Source: Candidatus Peregrinibacteria bacterium RIFOXYB2_FULL_32_7
GTDB taxonomy: Bacteria > Patescibacteriota > Gracilibacteria > UBA1369 > GWF2-33-10
Direction: 5' to 3'
DNA length: 9,909 nt
Assembly (NCBI GenBank): GCA_001787465.1
Contig: MFXJ01000001.1
Location: 8,639-18,547, forward strand
A program made the position numbers and the translations under genes. Position 1 is the first letter of the stretch; the number at the start of each line of letters is the position of its first letter. This document shows positions 1 to 5,540 of this stretch, in pieces. A model generated the notes under the pieces. That model searched no databases and was not told where the DNA came from. It saw nothing but the letters and a program-made list of their open reading frames with translations.

Positions 1-1428
1 CAGAATAGCTTTTTGTTCCAGCAAAGCGCGCAAGTAGGAATGAGTCATGACGATTTATTGAGATATGTAATTGAAAACGCATTACATCGTGATTCGTGTT
101 TCGTGATTCGTGGTTCGTCTGAATTACGAAACACGAATCACGAATCACGAACTAAAATAAATGTGCTTTTTGGAGGATCAACTGCTGAACGTCAAGTATC
201 TGTCATGAGTGGGACTAATGTTTGGTTAAAACTTAGAAAATCAAAAAAATATGTTCCAGAGCCATATCTTTTGTCCTGTGATAATAAAACTGTTTGGAAA
301 TTGCCTTATGCTTGCAATTTACAGCATACAGCTGAGGAAATTGAAGATATGTGTAGAAATGCGCAGAAATCTGAAAAAAGACTTTTGAGTTTACGGAGAA
401 GAGTTTTGGAAAAATTAGGACTTGATGTGAAAAATTGCAGTGAAAAAATATTTTTACCGCAAAAAATGACTTTGAAAGAATTTATAAAAAAATCAAAAAA
501 TGTCTTTATCGCGCTTCATGGTGGAATAGGGGAGGATGGGACTTTGCAGAAAATTCTAGAAAAAAAAGGCATTAAATACAATGGTTCAAATTCACAAGCG
601 TCAACGTTATGTATGGATAAATTTGCTACAGCTAAAGCTTTGGAAAATCTAGAAGATGAAGGGATTTTTACTGCAAAAAAAGTTTTAAAAAAATCGTCTG
701 ATTTTAAAAAATTTACCAAAAAAGATTTCGAATTATTTTGGAGGAAATTGCATAGAGATTTAGGATCAAAAACGATAATTGTGAAACCGAAAGGGGATGG
801 ATGCAGTGCTGGTATTGTTAGGCTTTTTACGGCTCAAGATTTAAAAAATTATGTAAAAGAAGCTTTAAGGGAAACGCATTTTATAAAGCCTGGAACTTTT
901 AGCAATCATAATGGAATTATTGAAATGCCGACTGAAAAAATGAAGGAATTGATGTTTGAAGAATTTATTGAAACTGATCGGGCCAGTGTGATTAAAGGAA
1001 AATTAAAATGGCAGAAAAAAAGCGGCTGGATTGAGATAACGGTTGCTGTTTTAGGTAAAGGAAAAAATTTAAAATCTTTAAATCCAAGTTTCTCTGTTGC
1101 GGAAGGAAATATTTTGAGTTTGGAAGAGAAATTTCAAGGCGGAACAGGGATTAATATTACTCCTCCTCCACAATCTTTTGTGAAAAAGCAAGCGATAGAT
1201 TTAACTAAAAAAAGGATAGAAAGAGTAGCCAGAATTTTGAATTTATCAGGTTATGCTAGGATCGATGCTTTTATGCACATTAAAACCGGAGAAATTATTG
1301 TAATAGAAGTTAACACCATGCCGGCTTTGACACCATCAACCGTGATTTATCATCAAGCTTTGGCAGAAAAAGAGCCGATGTATCCAAAAGAATTTTTGGA
1401 AAAAATTTGCAATAATTTCACTTTATAA
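1..1428 (+). CDS. ddl: D-alanine--D-alanine ligase (ATP-grasp), 5' end outside window
   Basis: This enzyme joins two D-alanines using ATP to make the dipeptide end of peptidoglycan precursors in the cytoplasm. The frame is open to base 1, so the true start may lie upstream; residues here are counted from the TTG at 13. The Ddl domain starts at about residue 48 with FGGSTAERQVSVMSG (53-67). Then come HGGIGEDGT (169-177), MDK (201-203), the ATP-binding segment VKPKGDGCSAG (257-267), an omega-loop region ending GGTGINITPPP (376-386) and the Mg/ATP end motif EVNTMPALTP (432-441). At 471 codons it is much longer than the usual 300-370. The extra length is a lysine/arginine-rich insertion of about 45 residues near 90-150, another near 285-320, and a non-homologous N-terminus. 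Residues 26-47 are encoded by a palindromic heptamer repeat. Possible starts are ATG 40, TTG 58 or GTG 103; none has a convincing ribosome site. The ligase call is firm; the N-terminal boundary is not. Confidence 0.9.
   Translation, partial: QNSFLFQQSAQVGMSHDDLLRYVIENALHRDSCFVIRGSSELRNTNHESRTKINVLFGGSTAERQVSVMSGTNVWLKLRKSKKYVPEPYLLSCDNKTVWKLPYACNLQHTAEEIEDMCRNAQKSEKRLLSLRRRVLEKLGLDVKNCSEKIFLPQKMTLKEFIKKSKNVFIALHGGIGEDGTLQKILEKKGIKYNGSNSQASTLCMDKFATAKALENLEDEGIFTAKKVLKKSSDFKKFTKKDFELFWRKLHRDLGSKTIIVKPKGDGCSAGIVRLFTAQDLKNYVKEALRETHFIKPGTFSNHNGIIEMPTEKMKELMFEEFIETDRASVIKGKLKWQKKSGWIEITVAVLGKGKNLKSLNPSFSVAEGNILSLEEKFQGGTGINITPPPQSFVKKQAIDLTKKRIERVARILNLSGYARIDAFMHIKTGEIIVIEVNTMPALTPSTVIYHQALAEKEPMYPKEFLEKICNNFTL
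89..153. repeat. Palindromic 7-bp tandem repeat array inside ddl
   Basis: The left half (89-118) is four GTGATTC-like units (GTGATTC, GTGTTTC, GTGATTC, GTGGTTC) plus GT. The right half (126-153) is four ACGAATC-like units, which are the reverse complement. The two halves can pair as a hairpin: 92-118 against 126-152 gives 24 of 27 matches around the 7-nt spacer CTGAATT. The array is read through in frame as residues 26-47 and stops exactly where the Ddl domain begins. Confidence 0.9.
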
Positions 1429-1429
1429 T
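1424..1429 (+). promoter_or_regulatory. Possible -10 box for the 1459 gene
   Basis: A perfect TATAAT overlaps the ddl stop codon. It would place a transcription start near 1436, about 23 nt before the next ATG. No good -35 box sits at 16-18 bp, so this is a weak call in AT-rich DNA. Confidence 0.3.
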
Positions 1430-1458
1430 GTAAGATAAAATCTTTTAAATTTTTTATT

Positions 1459-1794
1459 ATGGCTAGCCAAGGTTTAGAAAGTTTGAGTCAAGCTGATTCA
1501 GTAGATTTTTTTAAGGGTGTAGAGAATCTTGCAAAATTTGATGAAAGGAATAGGGGTCGAGATTGGGAGGGAAGAGGTGGTTTATATCAACAATATAGAT
1601 ACTTTGAAGCCGCAGAACAAGTAATTGCAGGTTTATCTGAGAGACAGAAGGCGCAAGCATTAAATGAATTAATTGAAGCAAGAGTTACAGCAGAAAAAAC
1701 AGATTTAGCTTATCCAAAAGAAGATGTTGAGAGAGTAATAGCTTTGTTGGAAGGACAAACAAGAGAGCAAGCAGGATCAGTTTTACAAAGTTAG
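1459..1794 (+). CDS. Small hypothetical protein (111 aa)
   Basis: I do not recognise this protein. It is 111 residues, hydrophilic, and rich in Glu, Gln, Arg and Ala, with no signal peptide or membrane segment. The segments around residues 45-75 and 83-108 look helical, suggesting a small soluble all-alpha protein. It starts 30 bp after the ddl stop with no Shine-Dalgarno, only a T/A-rich leader, and could be co-transcribed with ddl or use the TATAAT at 1424. It converges on the lipoprotein gene with a 6-bp gap. Its codon third positions look slightly less AT-biased than those of ddl. The partial gene at the right edge has a similar acidic, polar style, but I see no clear homology between them. 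It is likely a real lineage-restricted gene. Confidence 0.65.
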   Translation: MASQGLESLSQADSVDFFKGVENLAKFDERNRGRDWEGRGGLYQQYRYFEAAEQVIAGLSERQKAQALNELIEARVTAEKTDLAYPKEDVERVIALLEGQTREQAGSVLQS

Positions 1795-1800
1795 ATTTTA

Positions 1801-2604
1801 TTATATATTTTGCATTTCAGCATCATCTTTTGGAAACATTTTTCTTATTTTTTCTGTTATTTCTTCAATAAAAGTTTTTATTTTTTCAGGAGATCTAAAA
1901 TCTATAATATTTACTATAGCTAATTCTTTACTTCCTGGGCTTAGATGTATTCCTCTTCTTCCTTTTCTAATATTTGTCTTTCCTTCAGAATCTCCAAGCA
2001 TATGTACCTGCACAAGAATATTAGCCTCCTGTTGATTTCGTCTTAATTCTAATGCGCTTCCAGGTGTAACTATTAAAGTTGTGCAAAATGAAGAATCGAT
2101 TCCTAATGCATCTTGTATATTTAATTTTACTTGAGTAAATGAACCGCTAACTATAAAGCGAGTATCACATATAGGTGCATGAAAATTTAAATCAGGTATA
2201 GATAAATCAGGAATTACTGAGCCAGTTAAATTTGGAGAATATATAATAGTCGCCGAATCATCAGAACATTCTAGCTCTGGAACGGATCTATTAATCCAAC
2301 ATCCCGAATTTTTAGGTTTTTTTCCCCCCTCCCCTTTTCCTATTGTTTTTTCTGTTAGAATTACACCATTATTTAATCCTCTTAAATAAGCAGATTGATT
2401 TGGTTCTATTAAAATCAGTCCTTTCCCTTCTAAAAAACTTGGTTCTATGACACCATTTAATGCTAGCCTTGTATCATGATATGTTATGAAAATATCATTT
2501 GGTGGTTGAGGATCATTTTTTGCACTTGATAATAATTCAGCACATCCTACAGCAAGCGTTGCAACTACTGGGATCACGGGAGAAAGAAGTCTTGAACTAT
2601 TCAT
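1801..2604 (-). CDS. Putative exported lipoprotein, unknown function
   Basis: The N-terminus has one Arg (R5), a hydrophobic stretch (about residues 6-20) and the lipobox-like LAVGC with Cys21. This suggests lipidation and anchoring on the outer face of the cytoplasmic membrane. The 267-residue protein has four further cysteines in its mature middle part (in SGCW, LECS, PICD and SSFC), enough for two disulfides outside the cell. The N-terminal and middle parts look beta-rich, and the C-terminus is a charged helix ending in many Lys/Glu/Asp. A Gly/Lys-rich turn near residues 88-97 is encoded by G and A homopolymer runs. The gene lies 71 bp downstream of the transglutaminase-like gene on the same strand, so the two may be expressed together, although a perfect TTGACA lies between them. 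I recognise no named family. The single N-terminal charge makes the signal-peptide call moderate. Confidence 0.7.
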   Translation of the reverse strand: MNSSRLLSPVIPVVATLAVGCAELLSSAKNDPQPPNDIFITYHDTRLALNGVIEPSFLEGKGLILIEPNQSAYLRGLNNGVILTEKTIGKGEGGKKPKNSGCWINRSVPELECSDDSATIIYSPNLTGSVIPDLSIPDLNFHAPICDTRFIVSGSFTQVKLNIQDALGIDSSFCTTLIVTPGSALELRRNQQEANILVQVHMLGDSEGKTNIRKGRRGIHLSPGSKELAIVNIIDFRSPEKIKTFIEEITEKIRKMFPKDDAEMQNI

Positions 2605-2660
2605 CTTACGAAGATATTAAATTTGGTAAGAGACAGTAGCTTTACTTAATAATTCAAATA

Positions 2661-2666
2661 TGTCAA
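2661..2666 (-). promoter_or_regulatory. Consensus -35 box upstream of the lipoprotein gene
   Basis: The minus strand reads TTGACA here, a perfect -35 box, 57 bp upstream of the lipoprotein ATG and just after the stop of the upstream gene. The best -10 at about 16 bp spacing is only TAAAGC. A promoter is therefore plausible but not secure. Confidence 0.3.
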
Positions 2667-2675
2667 GGTAATTTT

Positions 2676-3938
2676 TTATATTTTCCCCAATATATCTCTA
2701 ACCCATTTCTCTTTTTCTTGATCCTGCATTTCTTGACCTAAACTTAGAAGTTTTTGATAAATTGATTTATAGCTTTTGGCTTCTTTTATAGTTTTTACAT
2801 TTTTTATTTTTTGATAAAGATCGAAATATTGTTTTTGCAAACAAGCTTTGATCATTTCGTGTTTGCCTAATTTACGAAAAATTTGAAGTGCGTCTTTTAA
2901 ATTATTTTTTTCATAATAGAAATGACCTTCATAAAGCGTTACTTTTGTCTGGAGTTCTTGGTCTCCATGCAATCTTGAATAGAAATGAGCTTTTTTGAAA
3001 TTTTTATTATTTAAATAATAAACGGTTGCATTGTAATAAGCTTTAAGTAGAAGTTCTCGATCATTACATTGTTTGACGAAGTAAATTGCTTCCTCAAAAT
3101 TATTAGCATTCATTTCAGATATAGCTAAGTTTCGGTAGGCAATATTTAAATTTTTACTAACCAAATCTTTGTTGGAACTGATTTTGTAAGCCAATTGCGC
3201 ACTTTTTAGCATTACTTTTGGTGAAATTTGTTCTTGTTTTTCTCTTTGATCACTAACATCAAGTAAATTTGTGGAAATAATTTCTGTGATTGTAAGAATT
3301 TGTTCATTTTCAGTGTATTTAGCAAAATGTCCATTTGTAGCTTCAATATCAAGATCTTCGAAATGCAGGCAAACATGTTCTGGCAGAATTTTAATTTTTA
3401 GATCAGAGAGGGGAAATTTAAGAGAATAAAAGTACGCATAAAGAGTAACAATTTGATTGCAATCTCCGATTAATTTTGCTTCGAGGGGATTTTGAAGCAG
3501 ATGTCCGAAACTAGTTGATTCTTGATAAGTAAATTTTTTGCCAGGTTCAAGATATTTCATAATTTGCCAAAGATAATTTAATTCTTTTTCTTTATTTACT
3601 GGATAGCTTAAATTTTTAATTTTTAATTCATTAATGATTTCTTGGGTGTAATTCGCACTCAAATCAACATTTTGTAAAAAATCAGTTTTTAATTTTTCTA
3701 AATCCTCATATCTTTTTCTTCTTTTTCGTTTTTTTAAATATTTATATTGCCTAGATTTCCATTCCAAATAAAGATTTAAAATCGCTAAATTTTCCTGCAT
3801 TAATTCTAGCAATTGTTTTTGCACTACATCATTGAAACTGTCAGGTTTAAGTTTGCGCAAAAATTTTTCAACCTTTTTCTCAAATGGATGAGCGTAGGGG
3901 AGGATGAGAGCGAGGAGGAATTTTAGGATTGATTTCAT
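2676..3938 (-). CDS. Transglutaminase-like protein with TPR-like repeats
   Basis: The 420-residue protein begins with a short hydrophobic segment (about 4-17), perhaps a membrane anchor or signal, followed by a Lys-rich helical region that includes KKRKRRKR (69-76). The centre has the hallmarks of a transglutaminase/SirB1-like papain fold. These are GDCNQIVTLYAYF with Cys160, then PEHVCLHF with His188, then DLDIEATNG where Asp197 or Glu199 could complete the triad. From about residue 245 to 375 there are helical pairs of TPR type with alternating Tyr, Ala and Asn (for example NNFEEAIYF, KNFKKAHFY, NNLKDALQIF). In known families this fold is used by proteases, amidases and protein cross-linkers, and the TPRs by binding partners. 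The substrate cannot be inferred. It is divergent from lepB and upstream of the lipoprotein gene on the same strand. No Shine-Dalgarno precedes the ATG. Confidence 0.8.
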   Translation of the reverse strand: MKSILKFLLALILPYAHPFEKKVEKFLRKLKPDSFNDVVQKQLLELMQENLAILNLYLEWKSRQYKYLKKRKRRKRYEDLEKLKTDFLQNVDLSANYTQEIINELKIKNLSYPVNKEKELNYLWQIMKYLEPGKKFTYQESTSFGHLLQNPLEAKLIGDCNQIVTLYAYFYSLKFPLSDLKIKILPEHVCLHFEDLDIEATNGHFAKYTENEQILTITEIISTNLLDVSDQREKQEQISPKVMLKSAQLAYKISSNKDLVSKNLNIAYRNLAISEMNANNFEEAIYFVKQCNDRELLLKAYYNATVYYLNNKNFKKAHFYSRLHGDQELQTKVTLYEGHFYYEKNNLKDALQIFRKLGKHEMIKACLQKQYFDLYQKIKNVKTIKEAKSYKSIYQKLLSLGQEMQDQEKEKWVRDILGKI

Positions 3939-4035
3939 GGGTTTGCGGGGCGGAATTTTTACTTTCTTGTTTTTTTGCTTCCTGCTAATCTAAATTTAGC
4001 TTCTATTTTTAAATATTACCATAGGTTTCAATATA

Positions 4036-4680
4036 ATGAAAAAATTTTTTAAAAATTTTCTTTCCTTTTTCTTTTTACTTGATACTTGGAGAGATGTGGT
4101 GATTATTATTGTGTTAGTTTTTGCGATTAGGACTTTTGTTATTAGTCCTTATAGAATTAGTGGGCCTTCGATGTGCGATACTCTCAATGCTTATAATAAC
4201 GGGGCTTGTAATCATGGAGAAGGCGAATATATTATTGTGAGCAAGTTTATGTATTTTTTTAGAGAACCGGAGAGAAGTGATGTTATTGTTTTTGTAAATC
4301 CAAATGGGCATGGAGAAAGTTTTATTAAAAGAGTTATCGGGCTACCTGGCGAAACAGTTGTTTTGAGAGGTGGTTTTGTTTATATAGAAAATGAAGCCTA
4401 TCCTGAAGGGTTTAAGTTGGATGAGAGTGCTTATTTAAATGAAAAAAATTTAGGTTATACCAAAGCTTTTTCATTAGAGACAAGATTTGAAGTTCCAGCT
4501 GAATCTTATTTTGTGATGGGGGATAATAGAGTAGAAAGTCTTGATAGTCGGGCTCATTTTTCTTCGACTTTTAATATAGATGGGAAAGCGACAGCGTTTG
4601 TCCCAAAAGAAAGTATTAGTGGAATGGCTTGGATTATTTTGTGGCCATTTTCAGAAATTAAGTTAATTGGAGAAAAATAG
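4036..4680 (+). CDS. lepB: Signal peptidase I
   Basis: This membrane-bound serine protease removes signal peptides from exported proteins, acting on the outer face of the cytoplasmic membrane. One N-terminal membrane segment is seen at about residues 20-36. It is followed by box B with the nucleophile in SGPSM (Ser45), then box D with the general-base lysine in FIKRVIGLPGE (Lys98), and box E MGDNRVESLDSR near residue 160. Membrane topology and length (214 aa) fit the short Gram-positive or CPR type with a single anchor. Two cysteines (Cys47, Cys58) lie in a small insertion right after the catalytic serine, close enough to pair. The gene starts without a Shine-Dalgarno (leader TTTCAATATA). It is divergent from the transglutaminase-like gene, with 97 bp between the starts. 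Its likely clients here include the lipoprotein neighbour's exported relatives, though true lipoproteins use LspA instead. Confidence 0.95.
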   Translation: MKKFFKNFLSFFFLLDTWRDVVIIIVLVFAIRTFVISPYRISGPSMCDTLNAYNNGACNHGEGEYIIVSKFMYFFREPERSDVIVFVNPNGHGESFIKRVIGLPGETVVLRGGFVYIENEAYPEGFKLDESAYLNEKNLGYTKAFSLETRFEVPAESYFVMGDNRVESLDSRAHFSSTFNIDGKATAFVPKESISGMAWIILWPFSEIKLIGEK

Positions 4681-4687
4681 TTTTTGA

Positions 4688-4715
4688 TTGTAATTTTTGA
4701 AAAACTTTATATAAT
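4688..4715 (+). promoter_or_regulatory. Promoter for tRNA-Gly
   Basis: The -35 TTGTAA (4688-4693) and a perfect -10 TATAAT (4710-4715) are separated by 16 bp, just after the lepB stop. Transcription would start near 4722, giving a leader of about 30 nt before the mature tRNA. Confidence 0.6.
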
Positions 4716-4752
4716 TTCCACAGATATTTTTACTTTTTTTCTTATAAAACAC

Positions 4753-4827
4753 GCAGGTATCGTATAGTGGCTATTATGCGACCTTGCCAAGGTCGAGAGA
4801 CGGGTTCAATTCCCGTTACCTGCTCCA
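4753..4827 (+). tRNA. tRNA-Gly (anticodon GCC)
   Basis: A full cloverleaf can be folded by eye. The acceptor stem GCAGGTA (4753-4759) pairs with TACCTGC (4817-4823), with discriminator T4824 and an encoded CCA (4825-4827). The anticodon stem CGACC/GGTCG (4779-4783/4791-4795) closes the loop TTGCCAA, with anticodon GCC at 4786-4788. The T stem is ACGGG/CCCGT around TTCAATT. The D arm (GTAT, loop, TTAT) is short and has a T-T mismatch, much like that of E. coli glyT. It reads GGC and GGU codons. Confidence 0.96.
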
Positions 4828-4859
4828 GCCTTCGCTCTCTCCACTTCGTTACGAGCTTC

Positions 4860-4889
4860 GGCTGGCACGCCAGCCTAAAATGGTTTTTT
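4860..4889 (+). terminator. Hairpin terminator after tRNA-Gly
   Basis: GGCTGG pairs with CCAGCC around CACG (4860-4875). After a gap of eight bases comes a run of six T (4884-4889). The hairpin is GC-rich in an AT-rich surround and sits between the tRNA and the toxin-antitoxin promoter, so termination of the tRNA transcript is the simplest reading. The gap before the T-run weakens the call. Confidence 0.6.
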
Positions 4890-4902
4890 ATTAAATTTCT
4901 AA

Positions 4903-4932
4903 TTGACCAAAATTATATAAATAAGCTATACT
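4903..4932 (+). promoter_or_regulatory. Promoter of the toxin-antitoxin operon
   Basis: The -35 TTGACC (4903-4908) and the -10 TATACT (4927-4932) are separated by 18 bp. Each matches the sigma-70 consensus at five of six positions. Start of transcription would be near 4939, about 18 nt before the antitoxin ATG. Confidence 0.7.
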
Positions 4933-4947
4933 TGTTATATAAATAAG
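4913..4947 (+). promoter_or_regulatory. Direct-repeat operator candidate of the toxin-antitoxin operon
   Basis: The 13-bp sequence TTATATAAATAAG occurs twice (4913-4925 and 4935-4947), 22 bp apart, about two helical turns. The copies lie in the promoter spacer and over the predicted start site. An imperfect dyad, ATACTT (4928-4933) with AAGTAT (4945-4950), overlaps them. Ribbon-helix-helix antitoxins commonly bind short repeats in their own promoter, so autorepression is the expected role. This is inferred from position and repeat structure. Confidence 0.55.
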
Positions 4948-4956
4948 TATTTTTTT

Positions 4957-5187
4957 ATGCAAACTATTGTTTTAAAAGTTGATGATAAAATTCCTCAAGA
5001 AATTGATATTATTAAGGAAGCAGAAGGTCTTGGCAATAAGACTGCTACTTTTATTTTTCTTATAAAGTATTATTTTTTAACTAAAAACAAATCTCTTGAT
5101 AATTCTATTGAAATTTTTAATAAACTTTTAGATAGAATTGATATTAATTCTTTGCCTTCTGCAGAAGAACAATTAGTTGATGTTTAA
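4957..5187 (+). CDS. Antitoxin, probable ribbon-helix-helix DNA-binding type
   Basis: This 76-residue protein is encoded directly before a RelE-like toxin, with 11 bp between them. The N-terminus looks like a ribbon-helix-helix fold: a beta-strand (TIVLKVDD, residues 3-10), a first helix (about 12-24), a turn at GLGNK, and a second helix (about 29-42). The C-terminal third is acidic (ends EEQLVDV) and would be the toxin-neutralising tail. Such antitoxins bind and inhibit the toxin and repress their own operon. A good promoter and a two-copy 13-bp repeat stand right in front of the gene. No Shine-Dalgarno is present; the leader is AAGTATTTTTTT. The family call rests on fold pattern and context, since antitoxin sequences are poorly conserved. 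Confidence 0.75.
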   Translation: MQTIVLKVDDKIPQEIDIIKEAEGLGNKTATFIFLIKYYFLTKNKSLDNSIEIFNKLLDRIDINSLPSAEEQLVDV

Positions 5188-5198
5188 TTTTTTTTACA

Positions 5199-5540
5199 AT
5201 GCAAATATTTTTTAGTAAAAATTTTAAACAGCAATTAAAGAAATTGAAGAAGAAATTTCCTAATATTAAAAATGATTTGTTGGAAAAATTAAGTTGGTTA
5301 AATTTTGAAAATGAGATTTATATAGGAAAGTCTATTTATACGATAAGGATAAAAAGTTCAGATCAAAATAAAGGAAAGTCTGGAGGGTTTCGAGTTTATA
5401 TTTATTTTTATATACGAAAAAATTTATTAGTTCCTTTATGCATTTATAGTAAAAGCGATAAAGAAAATATTAGTGAAAATGAGCTTCAATATTATTTCGA
5501 TCAAACTATTGAAGAGATGCTTCAAAGATTTTTACTTTGA
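5199..5540 (+). CDS. RelE/ParE-superfamily toxin
   Basis: This 113-residue basic protein has the RelE-type arrangement. It has two N-terminal helices rich in Lys (FKQQLKKLKKKF, residues 9-20), then beta-strands with YTIRI (47-51), the loop GKSGGFR (59-65) and the strand-turn CIYSKSDKENI (81-91). The GKSGG-aromatic-R and YSKSDKE motifs are typical of RelE/HigB-like mRNA interferases, in which Arg and Lys residues contact mRNA on the ribosome; the ParE branch instead poisons gyrase. The motif set favours an mRNA interferase, but this is inference. It is co-directional with the antitoxin gene and ends in TGA. Its last 9 bp overlap the end of the convergent yggS gene. The reading frame looks intact, so the toxin is probably active when free. 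Confidence 0.82.
   Translation: MQIFFSKNFKQQLKKLKKKFPNIKNDLLEKLSWLNFENEIYIGKSIYTIRIKSSDQNKGKSGGFRVYIYFYIRKNLLVPLCIYSKSDKENISENELQYYFDQTIEEMLQRFLL

Noticed and set aside
516..719. 67-codon minus-strand frame inside ddl
   Set aside because: It lies wholly within the conserved ATP-grasp coding region on the other strand and shows no protein-like pattern.
3613..3626. Two TTTTTAA units in tandem, same 7-bp period
   Set aside because: Only two units of pure A/T sequence encoding a Lys/Ile/Leu stretch; expected by chance in this composition.
3984..4000. Palindrome CTAAATTTAG and GCTAA/TTAGC in the divergent gap before lepB
   Set aside because: Short A/T-rich dyads are frequent here and no promoter could be placed with confidence, so I do not call an operator.
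4114..4311. 65-codon minus-strand frame inside lepB
   Set aside because: It overlaps the catalytic serine and box C/D region of signal peptidase I and is a shadow of that gene.
5522..5540. TCAAAG/CTTTGA hairpin at the overlap of the toxin and yggS ends
   Set aside because: The 6-bp A/T-rich stem lies within coding sequence and has no following T-run on either strand; too weak for a terminator.
4957..5540. CRISPR or defence island around the toxin-antitoxin genes
   Set aside because: No repeat-spacer array, cas-like, nuclease or modification gene is visible in the window; the pair stands alone among housekeeping genes.
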